This document shows, one piece after another, positions 17,022 to 25,811 of a stretch of 64,000 nt of DNA. Made by a program: the position numbers and the translations under genes. Position 1 is the stretch's first letter; each line of letters opens with the position of its first letter. Below the pieces are notes generated by a model that was not told the DNA's origin, did no database searches, and saw nothing but the letters and a program-made list of their open reading frames with translations. Source of the stretch: Vibrio lentus (GTDB lineage Bacteria; Pseudomonadota; Gammaproteobacteria; Enterobacterales; Vibrionaceae); the NCBI RefSeq assembly GCF_030409755.1, contig NZ_JAUFQE010000002.1, forward strand, positions 434,001-498,000, given 5' to 3'.

Positions 17022-17124
17022 GTTGCTCACCATTTATCTTGTAGATTACGTGGTTTAATCTATATGATGGTTGTGCGCACCAACAAACCAGTAATGATGA
17101 GATATGAATTAATGAGGTTAATCC

Positions 17125-18009
17125 ATGGGGTTGTTCGAAAATCGCCAACAAACGCTGTCGCTGCTGCACACCTTTAGTGTTGCAGCCAAATATTTGAGTT
17201 TCACGCAGGCGGCTGATGAACTCTGTTTGACTCAAGGGGCAGTGAGCCATCGCATTAAAAAGTTAGAGCAACAGCTGAAGTTCAACTTGTTCATTCGTAA
17301 AACTCGTAAGCTCGAATTAACGCCCGAGGGGCAGCGTGTTTTGTCGATGCTCAACATTTCGTTTGAGTCGATATTCTCGGAGCTAACGGACATCAAAACT
17401 GGAGAGCTGAGCGGCGAATTGTATATCGCTACGTCGCCTTATTTCGCTTCGTCTTGGCTGATGCCACGCCTGCCAGAATTTAGAAAACTCTATCCAAATT
17501 TAAGCATCAAATTACAAACCAAACAGAACCAATCTGATTTACAGTTTGAACCTTATGACGTGGCAATTTTCTATAGCGAAGGCCACTATCCGAATCACTA
17601 TAGTGAGCGGTTATTTACAGGCGTGAGAACGCCGGTTTGTAGCCCTGAATATGCGCAAAAACTCAATCTTGAAAAGGGTGTTGATCGCTTAGAACAAGCG
17701 CGCTTTATACACAGTGGTGACATCACCGCATGGCAACGTTGGTTGGAAGAAGCACAAGGCAATGTTGACTGTACTCTGCAGTGTGATTATTACAGCGATA
17801 ATCGCTTGGCAATGGATGCTGCAATATTGTCGATGGGAGTGGCTTTGGGGCGCCTAGAGTTCATGCAACCACAGATTGACCAAGGACTGTTGGTTGCACC
17901 ATTTATGAGTATCGAATCAGGAAAAGGTTATGACTTGGTGTGTCCGAAAGGGATGGATCAGCGAACCAAGTTCCAAGTGTTCTCTCAATGGATCAAGCAA
18001 CAGCTATGA
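17125..18009 (+). CDS. LysR-family regulator, DsdC/GcvA-like
   Basis: A 294-residue LysR protein. The N-terminus (LLHTFSVAAKYLSFTQAADEL, then AVSHRIKKLE) follows the DsdC/GcvA subgroup closely, and the effector domain keeps the DVAIFY and GVALGR motifs of that group. DsdC responds to D-serine and GcvA to glycine, but subgroup membership does not fix the ligand. It is divergent from the GH4/ChbG operon, so its likely target is that operon. Confidence 0.85.
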   Translation: MGLFENRQQTLSLLHTFSVAAKYLSFTQAADELCLTQGAVSHRIKKLEQQLKFNLFIRKTRKLELTPEGQRVLSMLNISFESIFSELTDIKTGELSGELYIATSPYFASSWLMPRLPEFRKLYPNLSIKLQTKQNQSDLQFEPYDVAIFYSEGHYPNHYSERLFTGVRTPVCSPEYAQKLNLEKGVDRLEQARFIHSGDITAWQRWLEEAQGNVDCTLQCDYYSDNRLAMDAAILSMGVALGRLEFMQPQIDQGLLVAPFMSIESGKGYDLVCPKGMDQRTKFQVFSQWIKQQL

Positions 18010-18085
18010 CGAAATCTCACGGCTAGACAAAACAAAGTAGAAGGTCTAGTTTAGGTGGTTCTTTCAATAAAAGAAGAGGTTAGTT

Positions 18086-18466
18086 ATGTTCAGCCATGTT
18101 TTTCTCGGTACCGAAGATATTGAACGCGCGAAGTCTTTCTATGATCCAATTATGAAGGTGCTTGGTTACAACGAAGGTTCCGTTGATCCAAAAGGACGCT
18201 GTGTTTACGTTAGCCAAACGGGTGTATTAGGTTTAACCAAACCGATTGATGGTCAGCCAGCAACGCACGGCAATGGCATGACGGTGGGCTTTCTAGCGTC
18301 TTCACCTGAAGCTGTGGATGAGTGGCACCGTGTTGGCGTAGAAAATGGCGGCACAAGCATTGAAAACGGCCCTGGTGCGAGAGGCTCTGACGAGCGTCGT
18401 CTTTACATGGCCTATTTGCGAGATCCTGATGGAAACAAGATCTGTGCAACTCACTTTATGCCATAG
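18086..18466 (+). CDS. VOC-superfamily (glyoxalase-like) protein
   Basis: A 126-residue single-domain vicinal-oxygen-chelate protein: HVFLGTEDIERAKSFYDPIM at the N-terminus and YLRDPDGNKICATH at the C-terminus are the paired beta-alpha-beta-beta-beta modules. His4 and His123 are possible metal ligands. AAGAGG lies before the ATG. Relatives range from glyoxalases to resistance proteins, and the substrate is unknown. It is in the same direction as the LysR and globin-like genes. Confidence 0.82.
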   Translation: MFSHVFLGTEDIERAKSFYDPIMKVLGYNEGSVDPKGRCVYVSQTGVLGLTKPIDGQPATHGNGMTVGFLASSPEAVDEWHRVGVENGGTSIENGPGARGSDERRLYMAYLRDPDGNKICATHFMP

Positions 18467-18569
18467 TGGCGTATAATTAGATCGTATTGATTGTTCAGAG
18501 CTTGTGAATCACGGCTCTGAACTTGTAAGTTTTCCTGAAGACTCACAAATATTGCAAAGGATCTGTCAG

Positions 18570-18989
18570 ATGTCACCAAACGAACTGTTTTATGAGAGCT
18601 TTGAGCGCTGCAGGATCGACCAAGAATTTTTAGAAACCTTCTTGGCTGATTTTTGTGAGCATAACCCTAGGTTTTCAGAACGATTTGAAAGCATTGGATT
18701 AGAGCAACAAACCAAGATGCTCAAAGCTTCTATTATCCTAATCTATAACTCGTCAGGTTTATCAAGCGTGAGAAACTCGGTTAAGAGGCTAGGTAAAAGA
18801 CACAAAGATTTGGGGATGGATATCTCAGAGCAAGAGCTAAACGAGTGGTTTAATTCGTTGCTTAACACTGTTAAAAAGTACGACCCGCATTACAACGAGC
18901 AAGTTGAGCAAGCGTGGGCAGAAACGCTTGATGCTGGCCTCAAGATCATGAAACAAGAATGTGTTGTGCCACACCCTGTGAATCAATAA
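18570..18989 (+). CDS. Globin-like protein
   Basis: A 139-residue all-helical protein with a globin pattern: F28/F35 near the CD corner (FLADFCEHNPRFSERF), a central helix, and H78 in GKRHKDLGM as the likely proximal haem ligand, followed by an H-helix-like segment (WAETLDAGLKIM). The GTG at 18504 would add 22 residues without homology; I use the ATG at 18570 because AAAGG lies 9 bases upstream. Probable roles are oxygen or nitric oxide sensing or binding; without an alignment, a sensor globin-like or truncated form cannot be told apart. Confidence 0.7.
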   Translation: MSPNELFYESFERCRIDQEFLETFLADFCEHNPRFSERFESIGLEQQTKMLKASIILIYNSSGLSSVRNSVKRLGKRHKDLGMDISEQELNEWFNSLLNTVKKYDPHYNEQVEQAWAETLDAGLKIMKQECVVPHPVNQ

Positions 18990-19033
18990 GTAAGTCACCA
19001 GCAGCTTTTCTTGAAAGGTAGACTTCATTTGAA

Positions 19034-19059
19034 AGGTAAGCCATGAATCAGGCTTACCT
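19034..19059. terminator. Stem-loop between convergent genes
   Basis: AGGTAAGCC and GGCTTACCT form a perfect 9-bp stem with an 8-base loop between the globin-like gene and the convergent outer membrane protein gene. The flanking T-runs are short, so it would be a moderate terminator. Confidence 0.5.
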
Positions 19060-19085
19060 AAATTTCTAATATCCTGACTCTCCAA

Positions 19086-19856
19086 TCAAAAATGAGCTGC
19101 CCAACCCACCAAGAAGCCTTGTGTGGCAGTATCGTATTCAAAAGTGCCTTTATTTTCGTAATCAACCCAAGTGGATTTGTAGGCGAGATTTAAATCTGAC
19201 CAGTCGTTAATTTGATAACGAACTCCTGTTAGCAAAGAACTGGTAAAGTCAGTGTCGCTGCCAAGCCCCATGTCTAGACTGGTATGTGCTGTCCAACTTT
19301 TGTTGAGTTCTTTGGTCCATCGAACACCGACAAGATAATCGATCCAATCTTCATTGAGTGATTTACGTAAATCCACATTTCCTTTGGAACCATAGAGCCT
19401 TGTATCAATATCGTTGTCCCACCAACGTATCCCCACCATATAATCAATCATCCCGATATCATATTGATAGCGTTTGAAGCCCTTAGCCTCTAAAACGCCT
19501 TGTCTTATATCGACATTGCCTTTCAAAATGTTTTTGTTTATGTCTAGTACAGAATCTGTTTTCCCACTTAATTTCATGTAACTGTAATCAAGGTAGTAAC
19601 CCCATTGATTGTCATAAATTCCTTCCAGGCGAAGCATGGCACCCATGTCGATATGATCCATGATGAATGCAGGATCAACGTCTACATCTGTTGAGATTCT
19701 ACCGATCGTGCTGTTGCCTCGAATATTCAAAGCCTGAGCATAGATTTCAATACTGTGTTGCCATTTTTTTGTACTTGTTTCAGAGCTCGCTTCCTGAGCA
19801 TTAACGGTTGAGCTGACCACTAACATTGATCCGATTAAGTAACGCCACTTAGCCAT
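19086..19856 (-). CDS. Outer membrane beta-barrel protein, unknown function
   Basis: A 256-residue protein with a signal peptide (MAKWRYLIGSMLVV to about residue 21, ending VNAQ) and a barrel-like series of strands (YYLDYSYMKL, DYMVGIRWWD, DYLVGVRWTK, SLLTGVRYQI) ending in AAHF. The repeated pattern D-YMVGIRWW / D-YLVGVRWT suggests a small 8-10 strand barrel. I use the ATG at 19856 with AGGGA upstream; the longer form to 19889 breaks the signal peptide. The gene stands alone and faces the globin-like gene. No specific family is recognised. Confidence 0.7.
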   Translation of the reverse strand: MAKWRYLIGSMLVVSSTVNAQEASSETSTKKWQHSIEIYAQALNIRGNSTIGRISTDVDVDPAFIMDHIDMGAMLRLEGIYDNQWGYYLDYSYMKLSGKTDSVLDINKNILKGNVDIRQGVLEAKGFKRYQYDIGMIDYMVGIRWWDNDIDTRLYGSKGNVDLRKSLNEDWIDYLVGVRWTKELNKSWTAHTSLDMGLGSDTDFTSSLLTGVRYQINDWSDLNLAYKSTWVDYENKGTFEYDTATQGFLVGWAAHF

Positions 19857-19994
19857 ATTGATATCCCTATATTCGATTTGAAATAGCACGATTATGAATG
19901 CCTGTTCTAACTATCCATTTCCCACATATGCAACTTGTATATCCCTGATTGTAGACTATGTTTTTTTTAAAGAGCCAAATTTTGAGAGAAGGGT

Positions 19995-20384
19995 ATGAAG
20001 CCACAAAGTATTTTCTTGTTAGTCGCGGTTGTGGGCTTAACACCCATCGCTCTGTCTTACGGTTATGCACCGGTTATTTCTCTGAACTACCTATTTGAAA
20101 TCGACGCGAGTCCGATCAACGTGACTCATATCTTCCGCGCTGTGATGGGGCTTTATTTGGCTCTGGCGTTATTTTGGGTGCTTGGCGCACTGTTCAAAAA
20201 GTATCGACTACCAGCGCTCTATAGCTTGGTGGTTTTCATGTTGGGTTTGGCTGCTGGTCGAGTCATTAGCTTGGTATTAGATGGCATGCCTCATTGGCTA
20301 CTTTTCGTCTATCTAATCTTGGAGTTGGGCTTCGGTTTAGTCGGTTTAAAAATGATTCATAAAGAGCAATCTGAAACAGTATAA
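19995..20384 (+). CDS. DUF4345-type four-helix membrane protein
   Basis: A 129-residue inner membrane protein with about four hydrophobic helices (residues 5-30, 45-68, 74-95 and 100-122) and the NVTHIFRAVMGLYLALALFW segment typical of DUF4345-like proteins. GAGAAGGG lies upstream of the ATG. It ends 9 bases before the sulfatase start, so the two are cotranscribed. The function of the family is not established. Confidence 0.72.
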   Translation: MKPQSIFLLVAVVGLTPIALSYGYAPVISLNYLFEIDASPINVTHIFRAVMGLYLALALFWVLGALFKKYRLPALYSLVVFMLGLAAGRVISLVLDGMPHWLLFVYLILELGFGLVGLKMIHKEQSETV

Positions 20385-20393
20385 GGACATTGT

Positions 20394-21896
20394 ATGAAAA
20401 GGATTTTCCATCTTCTTATCCTGAGTGTGTTGAGTAGCTTTTCGCTATCGGCATGGTCAGCTCAAGAGCAGCCAAATATCTTTGTTATCTTTACCGATGA
20501 TGTCGGTATATCGAACTTGAGTGCCTATCATAACGGCGTGATGAGCAGCGAAACGCCGAACATCGACAGCATTGCCGAAAAGGGCATGTTACTTACTGAT
20601 TATTATGCTCAACCTTCATGTACAGCAGGTCGTTCTGCATTCTTAACTGGGCAGTTACCGGTGCGAACAGGGATGCACTCTGTTGGGCTACCAGGTGGCC
20701 CTGTGGGTTTAAGCGCAGATACACCAACGCTTCCTGAAATACTCAAGAGTATGGGTTACATGACTGGGCAGTTTGGTAAAAACCACCTAGGCGACCGAGA
20801 TGAATTCTTACCGACAATGCATGGTTTTGATGAGTATTGGGGTTGGTTGTATCACTTGAATGCGATGGAATACACCGAAGATCCAGATTGGCCTAAAGAT
20901 GGATCGTTAGATGCCTTTGCGCCTCGTAACGTGATCTACGCAAAATCGGACGGTAAGGGCGGTCAAACGATTGAAGATGATGGTGCACTGTCGATTGAAC
21001 GTATGCGTACATTGGATGACGAAGTTAACAAACACACGATTAACTTCATTGAAAGGGCGGTTGAAGCGGATAAGCCATTCTTTACTTGGTATTGCCCATC
21101 ACGAGGTCACGTATGGACGCATCTTTCTGAAGAGTATGAAGCCATGCTTGGTCAGAATGGTTGGGGACTGCAAGAAGTGGTGATGAAAGATCTCGATGAT
21201 CACGTTGGTGAGATGCTTGCCAAAATGGAAGAACTCGGCATTGCAGATAACACCATCATCATTTTCACGGCGGATAATGGCCCAGAAATTATGACGTGGC
21301 CAGATGGCGGTATGACCCCATTCCATGGCGAAAAAGGCACAACATGGGAAGGTGGTGTTCGTGCACCAGCACTGGTTAGCTGGCCGGGTAAAATCCCAGC
21401 GGGCAGTGTTGGCAATGGCATCTTTGACGGCATGGACTGGTTACCAACGCTGATTGCAGCGGCGGGTGGCCCTACAGATCTGAAAGAGAAAATGCTGAAA
21501 GGTCACGATGGCTTTAAAGCGCACTTAGATGGTTACAACCAAGTCGATATGCTGACCGAAAAAGGTGAGTCGAATCGTAAAGAAATTTACTACTACGAAC
21601 GAGACAAGCTACAAGCGGTTCGAGTGGGAGATTGGAAAGCGCACTTCGTAGTACAAAATCACGGTTGGAGCGGTCCGAAAGAAGAACTCAATGCTCCGTT
21701 ACTGTTCAACTTACGTCGTGACCCATACGAGCGAGCAGCTGAAGAATCAGGTATGTACTTGAAGTGGATGGGGCAGAAAATGTGGGCATTTGGTCCTGCT
21801 CAAGCCGCTATTCAGCAACACTTGGCGACCTTCGAAGAGTGGCCTCCCGTTACGCCTGAATCTCCGGCAGAGAAAACCGGCGGTGTGGGTAACTAG
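20394..21896 (+). CDS. Exported type I sulfatase (arylsulfatase family)
   Basis: A 500-residue alkaline-phosphatase-fold sulfatase. It has a signal peptide (to about residue 23), the first metal Asp pair in FVIFTDDVG (35-36), and the active-site sequence PSCTAGRSAFLTG, in which C76 in the CXAXR motif would be converted to formylglycine. The second metal site is in FTADNGPE. It hydrolyses sulfate esters in the periplasm; the substrate may be an algal or animal polysaccharide or a small aryl sulfate. No sulfatase-modifying enzyme is in the window. AAGGA precedes the start, and it follows the DUF4345 gene in an operon. Confidence 0.92.
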   Translation: MKRIFHLLILSVLSSFSLSAWSAQEQPNIFVIFTDDVGISNLSAYHNGVMSSETPNIDSIAEKGMLLTDYYAQPSCTAGRSAFLTGQLPVRTGMHSVGLPGGPVGLSADTPTLPEILKSMGYMTGQFGKNHLGDRDEFLPTMHGFDEYWGWLYHLNAMEYTEDPDWPKDGSLDAFAPRNVIYAKSDGKGGQTIEDDGALSIERMRTLDDEVNKHTINFIERAVEADKPFFTWYCPSRGHVWTHLSEEYEAMLGQNGWGLQEVVMKDLDDHVGEMLAKMEELGIADNTIIIFTADNGPEIMTWPDGGMTPFHGEKGTTWEGGVRAPALVSWPGKIPAGSVGNGIFDGMDWLPTLIAAAGGPTDLKEKMLKGHDGFKAHLDGYNQVDMLTEKGESNRKEIYYYERDKLQAVRVGDWKAHFVVQNHGWSGPKEELNAPLLFNLRRDPYERAAEESGMYLKWMGQKMWAFGPAQAAIQQHLATFEEWPPVTPESPAEKTGGVGN

Positions 21897-21910
21897 TTAA
21901 ATATCATAAA

Positions 21911-21940
21911 AAATCCCGCTCACACTGAGCGGGATTTTTA
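21911..21940 (+). terminator. Intrinsic terminator after the sulfatase gene
   Basis: AAATCCCGCTCA and TGAGCGGGATTT form a perfect 12-bp stem with a CAC loop followed by T residues. It ends the sulfatase operon and can also stop the convergent lacI-type transcript. Confidence 0.85.
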
Positions 21941-21964
21941 TTGGAATGCGTTTTAACGTTGGTT

Positions 21965-22990
21965 CTATTTCAGCGTGGTGTTTCGTTCAATGAACTTCAC
22001 TGGCACCATCAACTTAACCAAGCTCGTGTCTTGCTCTTGAATTTGACTAACCACAATTTTCACAGACTCACGTGCAAGGCGTCTGAAATCTTGCTTGAAG
22101 GTCGTGAGTTGATAGTTCAACCACTGAGTCTGCGGGATATCATCAAAACCGACTACTTGCAGATCTTCTGGAATACGCAGGTTGAACTCTAAGCGCGCCA
22201 CATCCATCACTGCCATTGCTAGGTTATCTGTCGCACAGAAAATCGCTTGCGGGTGTGTGGGTTCTGAAAATAGGGCGCGAATAGTATCCAGTGAATCAAG
22301 GTAGTCATAATCAGCTTCAATAACACGAGCTTGTTTGCCCGTTAGGTCTTCGAATTCTGAGCAAAAGCCTGCCTCGCGTTCGCCATTGGTGTAGGTCGGT
22401 ACGTTACCTGTCAGGTAAACCGCTGATTTCGTTCCCACGCTATGAAAGTGTTGAGCAGCAACTTGGCCTGCAGCGTAGTTGTCGCTAACCACATGGCTAC
22501 TCTTAGTCCCTTCAACAACACGTGCGAACTGGACGATAGGGATGTCGAACTCTTCACACTCTTCATAAAGCGACTTATTGAATGTCGCAGAAGCCGCAAT
22601 CACGCCATCAACTCGGTATTGGAAGATATTAGGAATAGAGTGGTTGTCGTTTCCATCAACTTGCCAAGGAATCAATACCGCAGAGTAACCCTGTTTTTGT
22701 AGCTCAGTGGAGATAAGCTGTAGGGTTTTCATGTGGATAGGGTAGTCAGCGTCAGGAAAAACTAGGCCAATCAATTTGGATTCATTTGTCGTCAGACTGC
22801 GGGCAAAAGCATTGGGACGATAATTCAACGATTTTGCTGCATCGAACACTTTCTGCTTGGTCTTTTCAGACACCGAACTGCCCGGTACAAATACGCGAGA
22901 TACCGTTGATTGAGAAACGCCAGCCAGCTTAGCGACATCTTTAGAGGTGACGGTTGGCTTTGATGCCGTGGAGTGTTTTGGAGAGCTCAT
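21965..22990 (-). CDS. LacI-family transcriptional regulator
   Basis: A 341-residue LacI/GalR repressor: N-terminal helix-turn-helix (VTSKDVAKLAGVSQSTVSRV, about residues 15-34), hinge (NYRPNAFARSL), and a sugar-binding-type effector domain with IFCATDNLAM and VVGFDDIP. It is transcribed away from the porin/MFS genes. A LacI-type palindrome lies 46 bases before its start, and a closely related one stands in the MFS/SSS divergent promoter, so I infer that it controls itself and that locus. Confidence 0.9.
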   Translation of the reverse strand: MSSPKHSTASKPTVTSKDVAKLAGVSQSTVSRVFVPGSSVSEKTKQKVFDAAKSLNYRPNAFARSLTTNESKLIGLVFPDADYPIHMKTLQLISTELQKQGYSAVLIPWQVDGNDNHSIPNIFQYRVDGVIAASATFNKSLYEECEEFDIPIVQFARVVEGTKSSHVVSDNYAAGQVAAQHFHSVGTKSAVYLTGNVPTYTNGEREAGFCSEFEDLTGKQARVIEADYDYLDSLDTIRALFSEPTHPQAIFCATDNLAMAVMDVARLEFNLRIPEDLQVVGFDDIPQTQWLNYQLTTFKQDFRRLARESVKIVVSQIQEQDTSLVKLMVPVKFIERNTTLK

Positions 22991-23035
22991 AGACCATACT
23001 TTTGAACCAAATTAACTGCGCACAGGATACCATAA

Positions 23036-23053
23036 TTAGGTACGTACTCATAA
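23036..23053. promoter_or_regulatory. LacI-type operator upstream of the LacI gene
   Basis: TTAGGTACGTACTCATAA, read on the other strand, contains ATGAGTACGTACCTA. It matches the site at 27252-27269 at 13 of 15 positions of its core (ATGAGTRCGTACCYA) and has the CG-centred symmetry usual for LacI/GalR operators. It probably mediates autoregulation. Confidence 0.6.
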
Positions 23054-23252
23054 AGCAATAACAAGGAATGATATGAAAAATAAGGAATAATGACTATTTT
23101 GAATTTGATGTTGGGTATAACCCACTCTCTGTGTTGGTAAAAAAGTATGATTACAGAGGTAGTGACTCAAAAGCTCTGCGTGAGAGCAGAGCTTTAGATT
23201 ACGAGTTTACCCACAAATTGAGTGACGTACCGCTAAGTCATTAGACTGTTAA

Positions 23253-23291
23253 GCCAAAAGCCAAAAGCCAAAAGCCAAAAGCCAAAAGCCA
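23253..23291. repeat. Heptamer tandem repeat GCCAAAA, about 5.5 copies
   Basis: Five full GCCAAAA units plus a partial copy lie 8 bases beyond the porin stop codon; in the porin mRNA they read TTTTGGC. Copy number of such a 7-bp repeat can change by slippage, and its position is in the 3' untranslated region. A second, unrelated heptamer repeat occupies the same relative position behind ahpF. Confidence 0.85.
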
Positions 23292-23298
23292 CTAGCGA

Positions 23299-24375
23299 TT
23301 AGAAGTAGTAACGGATACCAGCTGCGAATTGGTCATCGCTATTCTCGTAATGGTTACCAACAGACTTGTCGTTGCCATTATCAAATTGGTATTCCGTCCA
23401 CACTAAGAACTTGTTCTTCTTAAAGTGGTACTCAAGACCAGGGATAATTAGCTGGCGCTCGTAGCCATTTGCGTTGTCGTCTGTGTCCGTTAAGTAGTTA
23501 ACGTTAAAGGTTGGACGTAGACCATTTTCAAAGTGGTAGTAGGTGAAGAATTCAGCACCACGGTGGTCGTAGAATTCTGCTTTGCTGGTGGTTTCCCAGT
23601 TAGAACCTTGGCTGTAGGTGAAGCCAACAAACAGACCATTATTGGTGTAGTTCAAACCTAATAAACCGATACGTTGTGTGTCGCCATCTTTGATGTTTTG
23701 AACGCCAGCGTCGACATCGTCAAATTCATTCTGATGGTAAGCCAAACCAATGGTTAGGCCGTCAGTGATGGTGTAAAGCGTTGAAGCGCCCATACCGTTT
23801 TTCAGTGTTGCGGTTAAACCATCCGCAAGGCCAACATCTTCACGAGTTGTTTGGTAAGTGAAGCCGTATTTCCAGTTATCACTGATGTTGTTGCGGTAAG
23901 TGATAGAGTTTTCCGCGCGGCCTGTACCAGAAGCAATACCCCAGTCAGAAAGGTTGTAGTAACCAGAACCACGTGAACCAAAAACACGACCCATATCGGT
24001 AAACCAAGCCACATCGTAGAAGGTAGACCACTGCTTAGTACCTGCTGCGATTTTGCCGTATTTCTCGTGCTCTACGCCTGCGTATAGAAGTCGGTCGTAA
24101 ATGTTATCGCCGTTAGCGCCCGAGTTATAACCCCATTCGGCATGGCCAAAGCCAGTCCAACCGTTATCTAAGCCCATTTGACCTTTAAGACCGAAACGAG
24201 AACTACCACTGTTCCATTCGCCGTTATGGTCGCCGCCTTTGTCTTGGTAACGAACATCGAAACGGCCATCTAAAGTAAGGCTATCGCCCGCGTCATTGGT
24301 AAAAGTGTGTGCAGCAAAAGCTGAACCTGATGTAAGTGCCGTCAGGATCACTGCAGAAAGTATCGACTTGTTCAT
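23299..24375 (-). CDS. Gram-negative general porin (OmpC/OmpU-like)
   Basis: A 358-residue porin with a signal peptide (MNKSILSAVILTALTSGSAF, cleaved near AFA-AH at about 22), a 16-strand-type barrel pattern with a DGRFDVRYQDKGG first strand, FGLKGQMGLDNGWTGFGHAEWGY and a C-terminal FAAGIRYYF ending. The ATG at 24375 has AGAGAA upstream; the longer frame to 24480 adds an unlikely hydrophilic leader. It lies downstream of the SnoaL-like gene on the same strand, about 290 bases away, so it probably has its own promoter. Confidence 0.88.
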   Translation of the reverse strand: MNKSILSAVILTALTSGSAFAAHTFTNDAGDSLTLDGRFDVRYQDKGGDHNGEWNSGSSRFGLKGQMGLDNGWTGFGHAEWGYNSGANGDNIYDRLLYAGVEHEKYGKIAAGTKQWSTFYDVAWFTDMGRVFGSRGSGYYNLSDWGIASGTGRAENSITYRNNISDNWKYGFTYQTTREDVGLADGLTATLKNGMGASTLYTITDGLTIGLAYHQNEFDDVDAGVQNIKDGDTQRIGLLGLNYTNNGLFVGFTYSQGSNWETTSKAEFYDHRGAEFFTYYHFENGLRPTFNVNYLTDTDDNANGYERQLIIPGLEYHFKKNKFLVWTEYQFDNGNDKSVGNHYENSDDQFAAGIRYYF

Positions 24376-24668
24376 TGTTATTCTCTTATTCAGGCCGTAG
24401 AAAGCCACCGTGCTTTCAAGCCCGTTATTAGTATTGGTTTGGCAGGATGTACCCCATCCATGAGGCACTATTTGATTCAATTATTGGTGGAGCAATATTG
24501 ATTGGTGAAGCAATTGATTGGTGGAACATTGATTAGTTGGTGGAGCACTTGCTAGGCGCGAGAAGGAACGCCTAGCAAGTCATAGCAACCCAAATCAGAT
24601 GTCGACTTAGGTTGCTACTGTTTGGTTTCTATATTTTGGCTTTTATCGCCATGATTAAAGCGTTTTTA

Positions 24669-25685
24669 TTAAAGCGTTGGATTCATGATGGTTGAAGTGC
24701 GCTCGAACACATCTAGACCTTGCTGTTGTAGCCAGTAAGGAAGGTCGATAAGCACCCAGTTCTCAGACAGTTTGTCACCGTCGCGGTAGTAAACGTCAAC
24801 CACTTGCATGTTTGCGCGTACTTCGCCGCCAGTCATACCTAGGAAGCCACCTGTTGGTGTGTTTGATAGGTTTGGCCAACCGAAGAAACAAGAGAAGTTA
24901 CCTTCAGCGAAACGACAAACGTGACCGTTGAACTTCTTATCTTTCAGGTTGTTACGGAAAGGAAGTTGGTGCTGTTGTTGGTAGCGAGGAATTGTGTAAG
25001 ACGCGCCGATACCACATGGGCCGTACCAAATCATGTCTTTTGACCAGCTCTTAGCTAGTACTTCTGGTGGACAACCCATTGCGCCGCTGTCGTTAAGAGC
25101 AGACAGGTCATCAACCATTTTGTTTACTAGAGCAAGTGTCGCAACGCCTTCTTCTGGAGCCGCGTCTTCGAATAGCAGACCATCGTGATTGCGTGGGCCA
25201 GGGTAAACAAAGTGCTTACCTGTTGATGGTGGAAGTGGGTAGCAACCCGCTTGGTCCATCATGCCTAGAAGATCTAGGAACAGGCCTGTCTTTGTGATTT
25301 TGCCATCAACAACACAGTTAAACTCTGCGTAGCGAACGTTCATGATCTTGCCAGTAGGGCGCATGCCAAGGTATTCAGCGTCGAACAGACCCATGAAGTG
25401 ACCCATGCTCATTACCCAAATCTCATCTGGGTTAACTTCGTTGTTACCACCGATGAAGATATCTTGACGACGCTGCATGCGTGTCATTGATTTCATCATT
25501 GGAGCCCAGAATACGTCAGCCGCAGCTTGAGCGCCTTCTTGCTCGCGGAATGGGTAAACACCGCGCCATAAGTAATCTTCAGACGTGTGTGCTTTCAAAA
25601 CTTCAGCAACGTTTTCGTGAGTAGCGTTTTCCATTGCGTCAAAGTAGTCACGAACAATGCGTTTAGCTTCTTGATATTTAGACAT
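24669..25685 (-). CDS. Tandem SnoaL-like (NTF2-fold) protein, putative ester cyclase
   Basis: A 338-residue protein that looks like two SnoaL/polyketide-cyclase-type alpha+beta barrels in tandem: about residues 5-150 (VRDYFDAMENAT, then GHFMGLFDAEYLGMRPTGK) and about 190-330 (VDDLSALNDSG, then GGEVRANMQVVDVYYRDGDKLSENWVLIDLPY). The second half has the SnoaL-style end VDVYYRDGDKL. The enzyme reaction is not known. It lies 126 bases downstream of the MFS gene in one transcription unit, with a hairpin between, so its substrate is probably what the transporter brings in. Confidence 0.72.
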   Translation of the reverse strand: MSKYQEAKRIVRDYFDAMENATHENVAEVLKAHTSEDYLWRGVYPFREQEGAQAAADVFWAPMMKSMTRMQRRQDIFIGGNNEVNPDEIWVMSMGHFMGLFDAEYLGMRPTGKIMNVRYAEFNCVVDGKITKTGLFLDLLGMMDQAGCYPLPPSTGKHFVYPGPRNHDGLLFEDAAPEEGVATLALVNKMVDDLSALNDSGAMGCPPEVLAKSWSKDMIWYGPCGIGASYTIPRYQQQHQLPFRNNLKDKKFNGHVCRFAEGNFSCFFGWPNLSNTPTGGFLGMTGGEVRANMQVVDVYYRDGDKLSENWVLIDLPYWLQQQGLDVFERTSTIMNPTL

Positions 25686-25747
25686 AATTAATTCTCGTTT
25701 TGTTGTCGAGTCAACATTCGGAACAGGACTCGATTTGGATTTTGTTA

Positions 25748-25767
25748 CCGGCTGACTTATCAGCCGG
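25748..25767 (-). terminator. Hairpin between the MFS and SnoaL-like genes
   Basis: CCGGCTGA and TCAGCCGG form an 8-bp GC-rich stem with a 4-base loop. No T-tract follows on the minus strand, so it is more likely an attenuating or RNA-processing hairpin within the operon than a full terminator. Confidence 0.5.
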
Positions 25768-25811
25768 ATTGATGTTTATTTCGTGTCTTTAGAGGTTTCG
25801 ACTAAAGGGGA

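Larger units (their letters stand above)
22991..23298. other. Intergenic region with operator and repeat
   Basis: This 308-base stretch between the LacI gene and the 3' end of the porin gene has no credible ORF. It contains the LacI-type palindrome (23036-23053) and, next to the porin stop codon, the heptamer tandem repeat (23253-23291). Confidence 0.6.

Noticed and set aside
23253..23291. Possible CRISPR-like or integron repeat
   Set aside because: The unit is a 7-bp direct tandem repeat with no spacers and no dyad symmetry, so it is neither CRISPR nor an attC site.
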